A stretch of DNA of 7,252 bases. Source: Thermoplasmatota archaeon. Its GTDB lineage: Archaea > Thermoplasmatota > E2 > DHVEG-1. Shown here in pieces: positions 6,473-7,252 of the stretch; the stretch's first letter is position 1, and each line of letters opens with the position of its first letter. Position numbers and translations under genes: made by a program. The notes below the pieces were generated by a model. That model did not search any database. It was not told the DNA's origin and worked only from the letters and a program-made list of their open reading frames with translations. The DNA lies in NCBI GenBank assembly GCA_030612095.1, contig JAUWOO010000092.1, positions 1-7,252 on the forward strand. Direction: 5' to 3'.

Positions 6473-6861
6473 CACACAAAAATATAGTTGGTCTAAGATT
6501 TTGAAAAAATGAGTGGCCCCGGTAGGAGTGGGCAACTACGTTATCTTTTTCTGTATGTAGCCAATATAACCTATGAGTATAAGCAAGCCAGAAGAGACCA
6601 AGGGAATCTTGTTAAAATACAATTACTTGAGGTTTTTACCGGTATATTGTAGAATATTATACGGAAATTCCCCATATTTACTTCCCATATATCCTTTCTA
6701 ATTCTTTTGCTACCTCAATGATCCCAACGTTCCTCGCCATTTCAATGTTATCAAAATTATAAGATGATAGATCTGGAGAAACCCGCAACAATCTATCAAA
6801 TATGAGTGCGACTAGATAATTTTTTTGATGTAAAAAATACTGGCACTAGGGCAACAGATAA
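6473..6861. other. Stretch without an intact gene, containing decayed coding traces
   Basis: About 390 bases follow the ATPase stop with no convincing complete gene and no clear terminator. On the + strand a 47-codon ORF runs 6509-6652 (MSGPGRSGQLRYLFLYVANI...) without a ribosome binding site. On the - strand, over 6536-6619, one frame encodes KIPLVSSGLLILIGYIGYIQ then KKIT and a stop, which looks like a C-terminal membrane helix with a basic end, as in an anchored surface protein; it is cut off upstream by a stop. The two readings compete and neither is established. The orphan coding tail at 6678-6845 is listed separately. Confidence 0.4.
6678..6845 (-). pseudogene. Orphan C-terminal coding fragment, unrecognised
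   Basis: The - strand is open for 55 codons from just after a TAG (6846-6848) to a TAA (6678-6680), with no start codon near its 5' end. The translation reads like a real protein C-terminus: HQKNYLVALIFDRLLRVSPD, then SSYNFDNIEMARNVGIIEVA, then KELERIYGK. It suggests two or three amphipathic helices with a charged end. I do not recognise the family. The 5' part of the gene is absent, so it is either a deletion remnant or a 3' end separated from its body by the stop at 6846. It lies in the same orientation as, and 16 bases beyond, the nuclease remnant at 6862-7252. Confidence 0.4.
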
Positions 6862-7252
6862 TCAGAGTAATTCATAGTATGCATGTTCGTTGAACACAGC
6901 TGGGATAATGTTTTCTTCTGGTATGATGGTTCGCTTATGAACGGCTTCTTTGTATAATTGCAGTTGGCTGGTGTACTGTTCAGGGTGCCGTAGATTGGGT
7001 TTATAGTCTAATATGTAGAGTTTGTCGTATTTGATTTGTATTAGATCGATGTGGCCAGTGAGTGGGGTGTTTATGTTGAGTGAATCTATCTCCTTTGGGT
7101 TGATGAAGACTGGGAGTTCACTGCAAACTGTTGTAGAATCATTGATCAGGAAGAATTGTTCTACGGTTTCATGGGCAGATTTAGACCTCTGACTGGTTGT
7201 TAATGCAAGTTTGGTAAGTTTTGGTATGATACTATTTTTTTGTTTTGGTTTT
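6862..7252 (-). pseudogene. RecB/Cas4-like PD-(D/E)XK nuclease, C-terminal part, frameshifted
   Basis: On the - strand the frame open from 7200 down to TGA at 6862-6864 has no start codon, yet encodes clear nuclease motifs: TGHIDLIQ (catalytic Asp at 7045-7047), YILDYKPN (the D-x-K motif, codons 7000-7008) and SQLQLYKEAV, which contains the QxxxY motif of RecB/Cas4-type nucleases. Upstream, SKSAHETVEQFFLIND looks like the conserved lead-in helix. A TAA at 7201-7203 blocks this frame. The neighbouring frame is open from the window edge (7252) to a TAA at 7181-7183 and reads KPKQKNSIIPKLTKLALNNQ. The two therefore join by a single-base indel within about 7184-7203. The product would cut or trim DNA if intact. 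A sequencing error or programmed shift is possible, but decay fits the surroundings better. The 5' end lies outside the window. Confidence 0.7.

Noticed and set aside
6013..6477. 154-codon ORF on the - strand under the ATPase gene
   Set aside because: Ser/Phe-rich antisense translation of the DUF234 coding region; no motif, and the opposite strand is a clear conserved protein.
5102..6496. GGTCTAA present just before (5102-5108) and just after (6490-6496) the ATPase gene, like a target-site duplication
   Set aside because: Seven bases of AT-rich sequence recur easily by chance, the first copy belongs to the start-codon palindrome, and no terminal inverted repeats or transposase accompany it.

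Overview
The window looks archaeal. The evidence is the family content (a solitary archaeal ATPase with a DUF234 tail, a relic of a DUF4143-type ATPase, and a MoxR/DUF58/DUF4350/DUF4129 surface cluster), a BRE+TATA promoter placed for leaderless transcription at 5073-5088, and strong Shine-Dalgarno sites only inside operons. The DNA is AT-rich. A methanogenic euryarchaeote is my best guess, but nothing here fixes the lineage.

Left part (1-4429), conserved housekeeping-type cluster. On the + strand three tightly packed genes run in one operon: the 3' end of a DUF4129 protein (1-366), a two-TM DUF4350 protein with a large extracytoplasmic domain (370-1467), and a MoxR AAA+ ATPase (1469-2452). 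Facing them tail-to-tail on the - strand are a DUF58 protein with a VWA-like MIDAS domain (3002-4429) and a small polytopic membrane protein (2472-2999). MoxR, DUF58, DUF4129 and DUF4350 proteins are commonly encoded together. MoxR is thought to act as a chaperone-like ATPase working with the VWA-like DUF58 protein on membrane or surface complexes. Here the group is split into two convergent units with only 19 bases between them, where two short hairpins sit.

Middle part (4430-5110), gene graveyard. It contains a decayed piece of a DUF4143-type ATPase with in-frame stops, joined to an unrelated-looking tail, and a 41-codon ORF overlapping it by ATGA. It ends in a clear archaeal promoter and a palindrome just before the next gene.

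Right part (5111-7252), accessory region. An intact 453-residue archaeal ATPase carries a C-terminal DUF234 domain in which PD-(D/E)XK nuclease residues are visible. Downstream come about 390 bases with no intact gene but with an orphan coding tail on the - strand (6678-6845). At the right edge is the C-terminal part of a RecB/Cas4-like PD-(D/E)XK nuclease on the - strand, broken by a frameshift. I see no tRNA, rRNA, CRISPR array, IS element or complete new defence system. The most unusual items are the split MoxR/DUF58 cluster, the EF-hand-like loop in the DUF4350 protein, the possible operator on the ATPase start codon, and the cluster of broken genes around that ATPase.
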